The notes under the pieces were generated by a model. That model saw only the letters and a list, made by a program, of their open reading frames with translations, searched no databases and was not told the DNA's origin. DNA of 12,641 nt from an uncultured Collinsella sp. (GTDB lineage: Bacteria > Actinomycetota > Coriobacteriia > Coriobacteriales > Coriobacteriaceae), in NCBI GenBank assembly GCA_902474645.1, contig CABRWN010000045.1, positions 1-12,641 of the forward strand. The letters are read 5' to 3'. The stretch's first letter is position 1. Each line of letters starts with the position of its first letter. This document shows, piece by piece, positions 1 to 7,889 of the stretch. The position numbers were made by a program, and so were the translations under genes.

Positions 1-23
1 TACGCTTCCCTCCTCTTTCACGT

Positions 24-55
24 CACCTTGCTCGCTTAGGGGCGTTTTCGCTGAC
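24..55. repeat. Partial copy of the hairpin element found at 5241-5339
   Basis: The first 13 bases, CACCTTGCTCGCT, are identical to 5317-5329, and the block ends TTTCGCTGAC here against TTTCGCTGTC there. Between these, where the 5241-5339 element has its right closing arm, the bases differ (TAGGGGCGTT here). The matching left arm would lie outside the window, so I read this as the 3' part of a second copy. Moderate certainty, since it is one short alignment. Confidence 0.45.
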
Positions 56-100
56 TTATGCTCAACCTGCGGCGGTGCCAAATTAGTTATCCGCACAAAC

Positions 101-142
101 AAAATAAGGAGGCCTCCGCGGCGATGCGGAGGCCTCCTTTTT
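101..142. terminator. Bidirectional intrinsic terminator
   Basis: A perfect 12-bp stem (GGAGGCCTCCGC at 108-119 with its complement at 126-137) encloses the 6-nt loop GGCGAT. It is followed by TTTTT on the plus strand and preceded by AAAATAA, which is a T-rich tail on the minus strand. It can therefore end the ferredoxin transcript arriving on the minus strand and a plus-strand transcript from the unseen upstream gene. Confidence 0.9.
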
Positions 143-181
143 GTGCACGGTGTACTTTTGAGTGTGCAAGTGGGGGAGTTG

Positions 182-367
182 TTACTCCTCGACGATCTCG
201 GTGATCGCGCCAGCGGGGCAAGCGTCCTGGCAAGCGCCACAGGCGACGCAGGAGTCCTCGTCAGCGACGGTGGCGACGTCCTGGAGCTCCAGAACGCCAG
301 CGGGGCAGGAGTCGACGCAAACGCCACAAGCGATGCACTCGTCGGCATCAATTACGGGATGAGCCAT
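182..367 (-). CDS. 2[4Fe-4S] ferredoxin (clostridial type)
   Basis: A 61-residue low-potential electron carrier, expected in the cytoplasm as donor or acceptor for oxidoreductases of anaerobic metabolism. Two cluster motifs are visible: CIACGVCVDSCP (about residues 12-23) and CVACGACQDACP (about 42-53). Each gives CxxCxxC plus a CP that pairs with the other cluster, as in clostridial 2[4Fe-4S] ferredoxins. The acidic C-terminus (EIVEE) and small size fit the family. I chose the ATG at 365-367 because AGAGGAAA lies just upstream of it and the protein then starts directly with the domain (MAHPVIDADEC); an in-frame ATG upstream at 433 would add 22 residues of unlike composition. It is monocistronic, with its own promoter and a bidirectional terminator. 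Partner enzymes cannot be told from this window. Confidence 0.95.
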   Translation of the reverse strand: MAHPVIDADECIACGVCVDSCPAGVLELQDVATVADEDSCVACGACQDACPAGAITEIVEE

Positions 368-386
368 GGTAGTTTCCTCTCTGTTG

Positions 387-414
387 ACCGACGCTACAGG
401 CGATGCGCGTCGGT
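387..414 (-). promoter_or_regulatory. Hairpin in the ferredoxin 5' leader
   Basis: ACCGACGC (387-394) and GCGTCGGT (407-414) form a perfect 8-bp stem around a 12-nt loop. It sits between the predicted promoter and the ribosome binding site of the ferredoxin. It has no T-run, so a role in mRNA stability or as an operator is more likely than termination. The function is inferred. Confidence 0.5.
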
Positions 415-428
415 TTGATTCGGGCAAA

Positions 429-456
429 AACATACCACGGGAGCGACCGTTTGCAA
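429..456 (-). promoter_or_regulatory. Predicted sigma70-type promoter for the ferredoxin
   Basis: On the minus strand TTGCAA (451-456) is followed after 16 bases by TATGTT (429-434), a reasonable -35/-10 pair about 60 bases upstream of the start codon. Prediction by eye only. Confidence 0.45.
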
Positions 457-522
457 TACCCTCTGACCGGCATCTTCATACCGTTCGCCGAGTATGCCTC
501 GGCTTACTAAAAAACGCGCAGG

Positions 523-651
523 TGGGGCTGCTGAGCTGCGCAAATGTTAGCTAAAGGTGACTTGAAATATTGAGCAATTGAGCGTACTTGCGGAAAGCGC
601 AACCCAGAATTGGCGTTCAAAACGGGACGAGCTTTCCGCAAGGCAGCCCCA
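523..651. other. Nested inverted repeats, possible structured RNA or repeat element
   Basis: The outer arms TGGGGCTGC (523-531) and GCAGCCCCA (643-651) are perfect complements. The inner arms CTTGCGGAAAGC (587-598) and GCTTTCCGCAAG (631-642) are also perfect, with a 32-nt loop. The two right arms abut exactly, while the left arms are separated by 55 bases containing the small palindrome TTAGCTAA, so the fold would be a junction rather than one long hairpin. No gene is convincing in the 434-764 stretch. I do not recognise a known RNA family. It is not a tmRNA or tRNA, since there is no T-arm motif. Confidence 0.5.
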
Positions 652-701
652 GGCACCCTCGGACCCAAACCTCAGCCATCTCTACATAGATCTCGATAGA
701 T

Positions 702-760
702 TTGCCGAGAACTCAAACAGTGCGTCTACCTGCGTATTTGCGAACCTAAACTCTCGGCAA
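702..760. repeat. Inverted repeat upstream of the dnaK control region
   Basis: TTGCCGAGA (702-710) and TCTCGGCAA (752-760) are perfect 9-bp complements separated by 41 bases. The right arm ends 4 bases before the HspR-type operator of dnaK. It could be a second regulatory site or unrelated repeat debris. Confidence 0.4.
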
Positions 761-764
761 TAAG

Positions 765-799
765 AAATCTTATATGAATTGACTTAGATTTTGTATATT
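765..799 (+). promoter_or_regulatory. HspR-type operator and promoter of the dnaK operon
   Basis: AAATCT (765-770) and AGATTT (786-791) are dyad arms 15 bases apart. Read as 7-N7-7 this gives TCTTATA and ACTTAGA around 7 bases, the geometry of the HspR operator HAIR (CTTGAGT-N7-ACTCAAG), though only about 4 of 7 bases match per arm. The same 27-bp block, identical at 23 positions, lies upstream of clpB at 9722-9748. TATATT at 794-799 is the likely -10; no good -35 is visible, and one would fall inside the dyad. Binding by the HspR encoded at 4784-5200 would therefore block transcription. Confidence 0.7.
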
Positions 800-844
800 C
801 CGGCCCATAAGGGGATACACTACATCCTGAAAGACAAGCCGAAA

Positions 845-872
845 CACCGCTCGGCAGACCGCCGAGTCGGTG
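845..872 (+). promoter_or_regulatory. GC-rich hairpin in the dnaK leader
   Basis: CACCG-CTCGGC (845-855) pairs with GCCGAG-t-CGGTG (861-872) around the loop AGACC, giving 11 pairs with one bulged T. It ends about 10 bases before the AGAGAGGGA ribosome binding site (about 884-892). There is no T-run. The clpB leader has a comparable hairpin at 9799-9816. Confidence 0.5.
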
Positions 873-900
873 CAAACGCACAAGAGAGAGGGAATTTCTA

Positions 901-2793
<1,893 letters not shown>

Positions 2794-2795
2794 TC

Positions 2796-3638
2796 ATGTC
2801 CGCCCGTAAAGCTCGCACGGAGGCGGCCGCCGCTGGCGCCGCCCCCGTTGACTCTGAGGAGAAGGACGTGAAGATTCCCGTAGAGGCCGTCGACGATACC
2901 GAGGCCAACGAGGCCGCGGCCGCCGAGGCTGTCGAGAACCAGGTAGAGGATTCCAACAAGGAGGCGACGATGACCGAGGACGAGATGGTGGAAGCTGCTA
3001 TCCGCGCCGGTGAGGAAGCCGCCGACAACGACTTTAAGCTCAAGTTCGAGCAGGCCCAAAAGGAGCTCGCCGACGTGCGCAGCGAGCTCGATGCTGCGGC
3101 AGAGGCCCAGAAGGCCGCCGAGGACAAGGCAAAGGACGCCACGGAGCGTACCGCCCGTCTGCAGGCCGACTGGGAGAACTTCCGTCGTCGCACCGCCAAT
3201 GAGCGTATCGCCGAGCGCGAGCGCGCGACCGAGAAGCTCGTCACTGCGCTGCTGCCAGTGGTCGACGATATCGAGCGTGCGATTGACCATGCCCGCAGCC
3301 AGGAGCTTGCCGATGACTTTAAGCAGTTCGTCGACGGCGTCGACGCGGTGCATGCCAAGCTGCTCGATGTGTTTGCGCACGAGGGCGTTGAGCCCATCGA
3401 CCCCAAGGGCGAGGCGTTCGATCCGCTCGAGCACCAGGCTGTGGGTCGCGTCGAGGACGCATCGCAGTACGACGAGACCGTCAACGACGTGTACCAGAAG
3501 GGCTACCGCATGGCGGATCGTATTCTGCGTTCCGCGATGGTGACGGTGACCTACGGTGGCGAGAAGCGCCCCGCACCGGAGCCCGAAGCGGCGCCCGAGG
3601 ATGCTACGGCCGATACGGCCGAGAGCACCGAGGAGTAA
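2796..3638 (+). CDS. grpE: Nucleotide exchange factor GrpE
   Basis: Releases ADP from DnaK and so resets the chaperone cycle; it acts as a dimer. The C-terminal half carries the GrpE signature: FDPLEHQAVGR (about residues 208-218) followed by GYRMADRILRSAMVTV (about 235-250). Before it lies a long helical dimerisation segment (about 75-135, rich in E, K, A) and the family-typical LQADWENFRRRT. At 280 residues it is long for GrpE because of an acidic, Ala/Glu-rich N-terminus of about 75 residues and an acidic tail. The ATG at 2796 sits two bases after the dnaK stop with only a weak GAGG, suggesting translational coupling. A second in-frame ATG at 2970 has an excellent AAGGAGG and would give 222 residues. 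I keep the upstream start, but the shorter form is a real alternative. Confidence 0.95.
   Translation: MSARKARTEAAAAGAAPVDSEEKDVKIPVEAVDDTEANEAAAAEAVENQVEDSNKEATMTEDEMVEAAIRAGEEAADNDFKLKFEQAQKELADVRSELDAAAEAQKAAEDKAKDATERTARLQADWENFRRRTANERIAERERATEKLVTALLPVVDDIERAIDHARSQELADDFKQFVDGVDAVHAKLLDVFAHEGVEPIDPKGEAFDPLEHQAVGRVEDASQYDETVNDVYQKGYRMADRILRSAMVTVTYGGEKRPAPEPEAAPEDATADTAESTEE
2958..2972 (+). promoter_or_regulatory. Strong ribosome binding site and possible internal start in grpE
   Basis: AAGGAGG (2958-2964) is followed after 5 bases by an in-frame ATG (2970-2972, Met59 of the long form; MTEDEMVEAAI). It is a better match to the anti-Shine-Dalgarno sequence than the site at the annotated start. 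It may be the true start of GrpE, a start for a second isoform, or a chance match inside Lys-Glu codons. Confidence 0.45.
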
Positions 3639-3643
3639 TTGAG

Positions 3644-3674
3644 AAGGGCCCCGGGGCAACACCCGGGGCCCTTT
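3644..3674 (+). terminator. Strong hairpin between grpE and dnaJ, partial terminator
   Basis: AAGGGCCCCGGG (3644-3655) pairs perfectly with CCCGGGGCCCTT (3662-3673) around the loop GCAACA. Only three T follow the stem before C (CTTTCT), so it is a poor intrinsic terminator. It could reduce read-through into dnaJ-hspR or protect the 3' end of a dnaK-grpE mRNA. It lies 6 bases after the grpE stop. Confidence 0.6.
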
Positions 3675-3745
3675 CTGGCCTAGTGCCATATGAAAGCATG
3701 AGCCGCCGCCCGCTGGGCGACGGATGAGACAGGAGAGGAGCTACG

Positions 3746-4711
3746 ATGGCTGCAGGCAAAACCTTCTATGACATCCTGGGCGTATCCAAGAGCGCCTCCG
3801 ACAAAGAGATCAAGAGCGCGTTTCGCAAGCTCGCGCAAAAATATCACCCCGATGCCGGCGGCGACGAGGCCAAGTTCAAGGAGATCAGCGAGGCCTACGA
3901 GACGCTTTCGGACGAGAAGAAACGCAAAGAGTACGACCAGATGCTCATGTTCGGCGGCATGCCGGGCGCGGGCGGCGCGTATGGCGGTAGCTACGGCGCC
4001 GGTGCCGGCGCGAGCGGCTGGGGCGATATCTTCGACAGCATCTTTAGCGGCAACGGCGCCTGGGGCAGCGATTGGGGCTCGGGCTTTGCCGGGGCCGCGG
4101 GCGCTGCCGGTGCGGGCGCGGGCCGCAACCGCGCGCGCAAGGGCGGCGACCTGTCGCTGACTGTCGACGTAACGGCCGAGGACGCGTTCCGCGGCGTGAC
4201 GCACAAGGTCACCTACCGCATTCCCTCGACGGGCGAGCAGCAGACCATCACGGTCTCGGTGCCTGCGGGTGCGGTCGACGGCGGCAAGCTGCGTTACAAG
4301 CGCCGTGGCGAGTACGGCGTTGCCGGAGGCGAGCGCGGCGACCTGGTCGTGACCACGCATGTGGAGGAGCATCCGCTGTTTAAGCGCAAGGGTGCCGATG
4401 TGACCATGGAGGTGCCGATCTCGGTCTACGAGGCGGCGCTCGGCTGCACGGTGGATGTGCCCACGCCCGGCGGCGCGACGGTTCGTCTGAAGGTGCCCGC
4501 TGGCACCCAGACGGGCAAGAAGTTCCGCTTTAAGGAGATGGGTGCGCCCGACGTTAAGCATCGCGGCCGCACGGGTGCGCTACTCGTCGAGATCAAGGTG
4601 CAGGTTCCCACGAACCTGTCCGACGATGAGCGCGATGCCATGACCAAGCTGCGCGAGGCCGACACGCGCGACTATCGCGAGAAGGTCAACCGTTACAAGG
4701 CGACGTACTAG
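3746..4711 (+). CDS. dnaJ: J-domain co-chaperone without zinc finger (class B, DnaJ/CbpA type)
   Basis: Delivers substrates to DnaK and stimulates its ATPase. The J domain spans residues 1-70 (FYDILGVSKSASDKEIKSAFR), with the catalytic HPD at 34-36 in KYHPDAGGDEAKF. Residues about 70-135 are a low-complexity Gly/Ala-rich linker with several Trp (GASGWGDIFDSIF, GAWGSDWGSG). From about 136 come the two beta-barrel client-binding domains (KGGDLSLTVDVTAEDAFRGV; VPAGAVDGGKLRYKRRG; PLFKRKGADV), ending at 321. The four CxxCxGxG zinc-binding repeats of class A DnaJ are absent and only one Cys is visible (LGCTVDV), so by structure it resembles CbpA. Its place between grpE and hspR makes it the operon's dedicated partner of DnaK. 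GGAGAGGAG precedes the ATG. Another DnaJ may exist elsewhere in the genome. Confidence 0.93.
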   Translation: MAAGKTFYDILGVSKSASDKEIKSAFRKLAQKYHPDAGGDEAKFKEISEAYETLSDEKKRKEYDQMLMFGGMPGAGGAYGGSYGAGAGASGWGDIFDSIFSGNGAWGSDWGSGFAGAAGAAGAGAGRNRARKGGDLSLTVDVTAEDAFRGVTHKVTYRIPSTGEQQTITVSVPAGAVDGGKLRYKRRGEYGVAGGERGDLVVTTHVEEHPLFKRKGADVTMEVPISVYEAALGCTVDVPTPGGATVRLKVPAGTQTGKKFRFKEMGAPDVKHRGRTGALLVEIKVQVPTNLSDDERDAMTKLREADTRDYREKVNRYKATY

Positions 4712-4783
4712 GGCGGTCGCGGCGCACGCCCACGCCCGCAGGCTTATGATGGACGATAACGAGACGGAAAGGGGTCAGGTAGC

Positions 4784-5200
4784 ATGGCCGAGGACAATAG
4801 GAACAAACCGCTGTACATGATCAGCGTGGCGGCCGAGCTGACCGGCATGCATCCGCAGACTCTGCGCGTCTACGAGTCCAAGGGCCTGGTGAACCCCCAG
4901 CGCTCGGGCGGCAATACGCGCCTGTATTCGCGTGCCGATATCGAGCGCCTGGAGCTCATCAACCAGCTGACTGACGAGGGCATCAACCTTGCCGGCGTGG
5001 TGCGTATCCTCGATATGAAGGAGCGCGCCGAGGAGCGCGAGCGCGAGAACGAAAAGCTCCGTGCCCGCGTGCGCCAGCTCGAGGACGAGCTGCACGAGTA
5101 CAAGATGCAGAAGAAGATTACCGCTCTGGCCCCGCGCGACGGCTCAGTCAACCCCGAGCAAGTCATGCGCAAACTTTTGGGCGCCGGCGGGGATTTGTAG
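4784..5200 (+). CDS. hspR: Heat-shock repressor HspR (MerR family)
   Basis: A 138-residue DNA-binding repressor of the heat-shock regulon. Residues about 11-78 are a MerR-type winged helix-turn-helix: YMISVAAELTGMHPQTLRVY, then KGLVNPQRSGGNTRLYSRAD and IERLELINQLTDEGINLAGV. The segment VRILDMKERAEERERENEK, followed by RLEDELHEY-like heptads, is a coiled coil (about 75-108) for dimerisation. No effector-binding domain follows, as is usual for HspR. It is last in the operon, 72 bases after dnaJ, so it should control itself. The predicted operators are the matching dyads at 765-791 (dnaK) and 9722-9748 (clpB). In studied actinobacteria DnaK strengthens HspR binding and loss of free DnaK on heat shock derepresses; that mechanism is inferred here. 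AAAGGGG lies upstream of the ATG. Confidence 0.95.
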   Translation: MAEDNRNKPLYMISVAAELTGMHPQTLRVYESKGLVNPQRSGGNTRLYSRADIERLELINQLTDEGINLAGVVRILDMKERAEERERENEKLRARVRQLEDELHEYKMQKKITALAPRDGSVNPEQVMRKLLGAGGDL

Positions 5201-5227
5201 TTACGCGGGTTTACCAACCCGCGTAAC
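5200..5227 (+). terminator. Hairpin at the end of the hspR gene
   Basis: GTTACGCGGGTT (5200-5211) and AACCCGCGTAAC (5216-5227) form a perfect 12-bp stem with the 4-nt loop TACC. The stem begins on the last base of the hspR stop codon. No T-run follows, so it is either a non-canonical terminator or a 3'-end-protecting stem of the operon mRNA. Confidence 0.55.
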
Positions 5228-5240
5228 CAGTTGACGCTGC

Positions 5241-5339
5241 AAGCCCGCCAGAGCGGCAATCTGCCTTTCAACTTCGGCGGCATGATCAAAAGATCAATGC
5301 CGCCTTGTTTCAAGGCACCTTGCTCGCTCTGGCGGGCTT
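5241..5339. other. Multibranched structured element (candidate ncRNA or REP-like repeat)
   Basis: The closing arms AAGCCCGCCAGAGC (5241-5254) and GCTCTGGCGGGCTT (5326-5339) are a perfect 14-bp pair. Inside are GGCGGCAT-GATC (5276-5287) with GATC-a-ATGCCGCC (5292-5304) around an AAAA loop, then GCCTTG/CAAGGC (5302-5316) or, as an alternative, CAAGG/CCTTG (5311-5322). The fold would be a junction with one long inner arm. No reading frame is convincing here. A partial copy appears at 24-55. I do not recognise the family. Confidence 0.6.
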
Positions 5340-5375
5340 TCGCTGTCCGCGCCAAAACATCGGCGTTGTTATGGG

Positions 5376-5404
5376 TAGTCATTGGGGACGTTCTTAAATG
5401 ACTA
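5376..5404. repeat. REP-like short hairpin
   Basis: TAGTCATT (5376-5383) and AATGACTA (5397-5404) form an 8-bp stem with the 13-nt loop GGGGACGTTCTTA. A GACTAGTC palindrome overlaps its right edge (5400-5407). It looks like a dispersed extragenic palindrome; copy number cannot be judged here. Confidence 0.45.
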
Positions 5405-5545
5405 GTCGAAAGGGACACTCTTGCACCAAATCTGCCGGCCCACACCGGGCTCCTCCTTTACTTTACTGAGATAAAGTGAACGTGCAGATTCGTAACCCAC
5501 TCGCAACCGTTCTATGGCACGATATTGAACGAATGTATGCTATGC

Positions 5546-5562
5546 GCCCAAATCTTTTGGGC
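5546..5562 (+). promoter_or_regulatory. Palindrome just upstream of the hydratase start
   Basis: GCCCAAA (5546-5552) and TTTGGGC (5556-5562) form a perfect 7-bp dyad with a 3-base centre, 15 bases before the preferred start codon and just before the ribosome binding site. It could be an operator or a small mRNA hairpin affecting initiation. Confidence 0.45.
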
Positions 5563-5577
5563 AGAGTGGGAGACAGT

Positions 5578-7878
5578 ATGGTTAAGCTGTACGAGGACGG
5601 CATCTACCTGCGCGGCGGCAGCGAGATTGTGCCTGCGGCCGAGGCTGCCGAGCGCGGTATTACGCAGACGCCCGAGGATGCTAAGCGCGGCACCATCGCG
5701 TATTCGATCCTCCAGGCACACAATACGTCCGGCGACCCCGAGGCGCTCAAGATTCGCTTCGACGCCATGGCGAGCCACGACATCACCTTTGTCGGCATCA
5801 TCCAGACGGCGCGCGCCTCGGGCATGGAGCAGTTCCCGCTGCCCTACGTGCTTACCAACTGCCATAACTCGCTGTGCGCCGTGGGAGGCACCATCAACGA
5901 GGACGACCACGTCTTTGGCCTTTCCGCGGCCAAGAAGTACGGCGGCATCTTCGTTCCGCCGCACATCGCCGTCATCCACTCCTTTATGCGTGAGAACTTC
6001 GCCGGCTGCGGCAAGATGATCTTGGGTTCCGACTCGCACACCCGCTACGGCGCCCTGGGCACCATGGCCGTGGGCGAGGGCGGTGGCGAGCTGGCAAAGC
6101 AGCTGCTGCGTGACACCTACGACGTTGCCTATCCCGGCGTCGTGGCCATCTACCTCACGGGCGCCCCACGTCCTGGCGTCGGCCCGCACGACGTGGCGCT
6201 TGCCATCATCCGCGCCGTCTTTGCCAAGGGCTACGTCAAGAACAAGGTCATGGAGTTTGTGGGCCCGGGCATCGCGAGCATGACGACCGATTACCGCAAC
6301 GCCGTCGACGTCATGACCACCGAGACCACCTGCCTTTCCTCCATCTGGGCTACCGACGAGGACACGCATGCGTTCCTGACCATGCACGGCCGTGGCGACG
6401 ACTACCGCGAGCTCAAGCCCGCCGATGTCGCCTACTACGACGGCTGCGTCGAGGTCGATCTGTCGAGCATCAAGCCCATGATTGCGCTGCCGTTCCATCC
6501 TTCCAACGGCTTTGAGATCGACGAGCTCAACGAGAACCTCGAGGACATCCTGCATGAGGTGGAGCTCGAGGCCGCCAAGATCGGCGAGGGCAAGACGCAC
6601 TTTAGCCTGCTCGACAAGATCGTCGACGGCAAGCTGCATGTGCAGCAGGGCGTTATCGCCGGCTGCTCGGGCGGCAACTACGACTCCGTGGTCCAGGCTG
6701 CCCGCGTGCTCAAGGGCGCCAACACCGGCTGCGGCGAGTTCTCGCTGTCGGTCTACCCCACGAGCCAGCCCGTGGCGCTCGAACTTACGCGCCGTGGTTA
6801 CATCTACGACCTCATGGAGGCCGGCGCGATCGTGCGCACGGCGTTCTGCGGCCCGTGCTTCGGCGCCGGCGACACGCCTGCCAACAACGGCCTGTCCATC
6901 CGCCACACCACGCGCAACTTCCCCAACCGCGAGGGTTCCAAGCCGGGTAATGGCCAGCTGAGCGCCGTGGCCCTGATGGACGCCCGCTCCATTGCGGCGA
7001 CGGCTGCCAACGGCGGCGTCCTGACGCCGGCGACTGACCTGCCCGAGGAGACTTGGGATGAGGCCTGCGAGTACACCTTTGACGACGCGCCGTACAAAAA
7101 GCGCGTGTACTGGGGCTTTGGCAAGGCGGAGCCTGCCGACGAGCTGGTCGAGGGTCCCAACATCAAGCCGTGGCCCGCGATGGAGCCGCTCGGCGACGAT
7201 ATCCTGCTCAGGGTGTGCTCCAAGATCATGGATCCGGTCACCACGACCGACGAGCTCATTCCTTCGGGCGAGACGAGCTCCTTCCGCTCCAACCCGCTGG
7301 GCCTGGCCGAGTTTACGCTCAGCCGTCGCGATCCGGCCTACGTGGGTCGCTCCAAGGAGGTCGACGCCGTGGAGAAGCGCCGCGTTGCCGGCGAGGCAGC
7401 AGGCGATCTGGCGGCACTCGATGCCGAGCTTGCGGGCGTGTTTGAGGCGCTGGTCGGCGCGGGTGTCGCGGCCGATGCCAAGGCGACTGAGTACGGCTCC
7501 ATGCTCTATGCCAAGAAGCCCGGTGACGGTTCCGCCCGCGAGCAGGCCGCGAGCTGTCAGCGCGTGATCGGCGGCCTGGCCAACATCGTCCATGAGTACG
7601 CCACCAAGCGCTATCGCTCCAACGTGATGAACTGGGGCATGGTGCCCTTCCAGATGGAGGCGGAGCCCAACTTTGAGGTGGGCGATTACGTCTTTGTGCC
7701 GGGTATCCGCGCCGCGCTCGATGGCGACCTAAAGGACATCGCCGCCTACGTGGTGCGTGCCGACGGTGCGGTCGAGCAGATTGAGCTCTACATTGCCGAT
7801 ATGACGGCAGAGGAGCGTGCCATCGTCAAGGCCGGCTGCCTGATCAACTACAACAAGTTCAAGGCCGCTGCCGAGTAA
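5578..7878 (+). CDS. Aconitase-superfamily hydratase (YbhJ-like), [4Fe-4S] enzyme
   Basis: A 766-residue protein of the aconitase/homoaconitase superfamily, expected to carry out a reversible dehydration-hydration on a carboxylic acid using a [4Fe-4S] cluster. Cluster ligands are visible: Cys363 in IAGCSGGNYDS, and Cys424 and Cys427 in FCGPCFGAGD, with spacing close to that of aconitase (358, 421, 424). Other family motifs are GSDSHTRYGALG (150-161), RNFPNREGSKPGNG, and the swivel-domain NWGMVPF near the C-terminus. It seems closest to the uncharacterised hydratase group that includes E. coli YbhJ, so the substrate is unknown and true aconitase activity should not be assumed. I chose ATG 5578 because GGGAG precedes it and the protein then begins MVKLYEDGIYL; an in-frame GTG at 5476 would add 34 residues of poor quality. 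It stands alone with no pathway partners in the window. Confidence 0.88.
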   Translation: MVKLYEDGIYLRGGSEIVPAAEAAERGITQTPEDAKRGTIAYSILQAHNTSGDPEALKIRFDAMASHDITFVGIIQTARASGMEQFPLPYVLTNCHNSLCAVGGTINEDDHVFGLSAAKKYGGIFVPPHIAVIHSFMRENFAGCGKMILGSDSHTRYGALGTMAVGEGGGELAKQLLRDTYDVAYPGVVAIYLTGAPRPGVGPHDVALAIIRAVFAKGYVKNKVMEFVGPGIASMTTDYRNAVDVMTTETTCLSSIWATDEDTHAFLTMHGRGDDYRELKPADVAYYDGCVEVDLSSIKPMIALPFHPSNGFEIDELNENLEDILHEVELEAAKIGEGKTHFSLLDKIVDGKLHVQQGVIAGCSGGNYDSVVQAARVLKGANTGCGEFSLSVYPTSQPVALELTRRGYIYDLMEAGAIVRTAFCGPCFGAGDTPANNGLSIRHTTRNFPNREGSKPGNGQLSAVALMDARSIAATAANGGVLTPATDLPEETWDEACEYTFDDAPYKKRVYWGFGKAEPADELVEGPNIKPWPAMEPLGDDILLRVCSKIMDPVTTTDELIPSGETSSFRSNPLGLAEFTLSRRDPAYVGRSKEVDAVEKRRVAGEAAGDLAALDAELAGVFEALVGAGVAADAKATEYGSMLYAKKPGDGSAREQAASCQRVIGGLANIVHEYATKRYRSNVMNWGMVPFQMEAEPNFEVGDYVFVPGIRAALDGDLKDIAAYVVRADGAVEQIELYIADMTAEERAIVKAGCLINYNKFKAAAE

Positions 7879-7889
7879 CGTTGCTGTAC

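Noticed and set aside
143..418. A plus-strand frame covering the ferredoxin gene
   Set aside because: It is a shadow of the ferredoxin, starts at GTG inside the terminator region and has no ribosome binding site.
523..651. tmRNA-like ends (GGGGCTGC ... GCAGCCCCA)
   Set aside because: The ends resemble tmRNA acceptor arms, but the span is far too short, there is no T-arm motif and no CCA.
366..763. Two short plus-strand frames (366-554 and 578-763) before dnaK
   Set aside because: No ribosome binding sites, no recognisable protein, and they cross perfect inverted repeats.
4741..4783. A separate promoter for hspR (TATGAT at 4745-4750)
   Set aside because: No matching -35 at a usable distance; read-through from dnaJ explains expression.
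5515..5529. Sigma54-like promoter (TGGCACG ... TTGAA) before the hydratase
   Set aside because: The spacing is one base short, the essential GC at -12 is GA, and actinobacteria generally lack sigma54.
5476..5577. An N-terminal extension of the hydratase from GTG 5476
   Set aside because: No ribosome binding site before it, the sequence does not look like the domain start, and it would place the 5546-5562 palindrome inside the gene; ATG 5578 is better supported.
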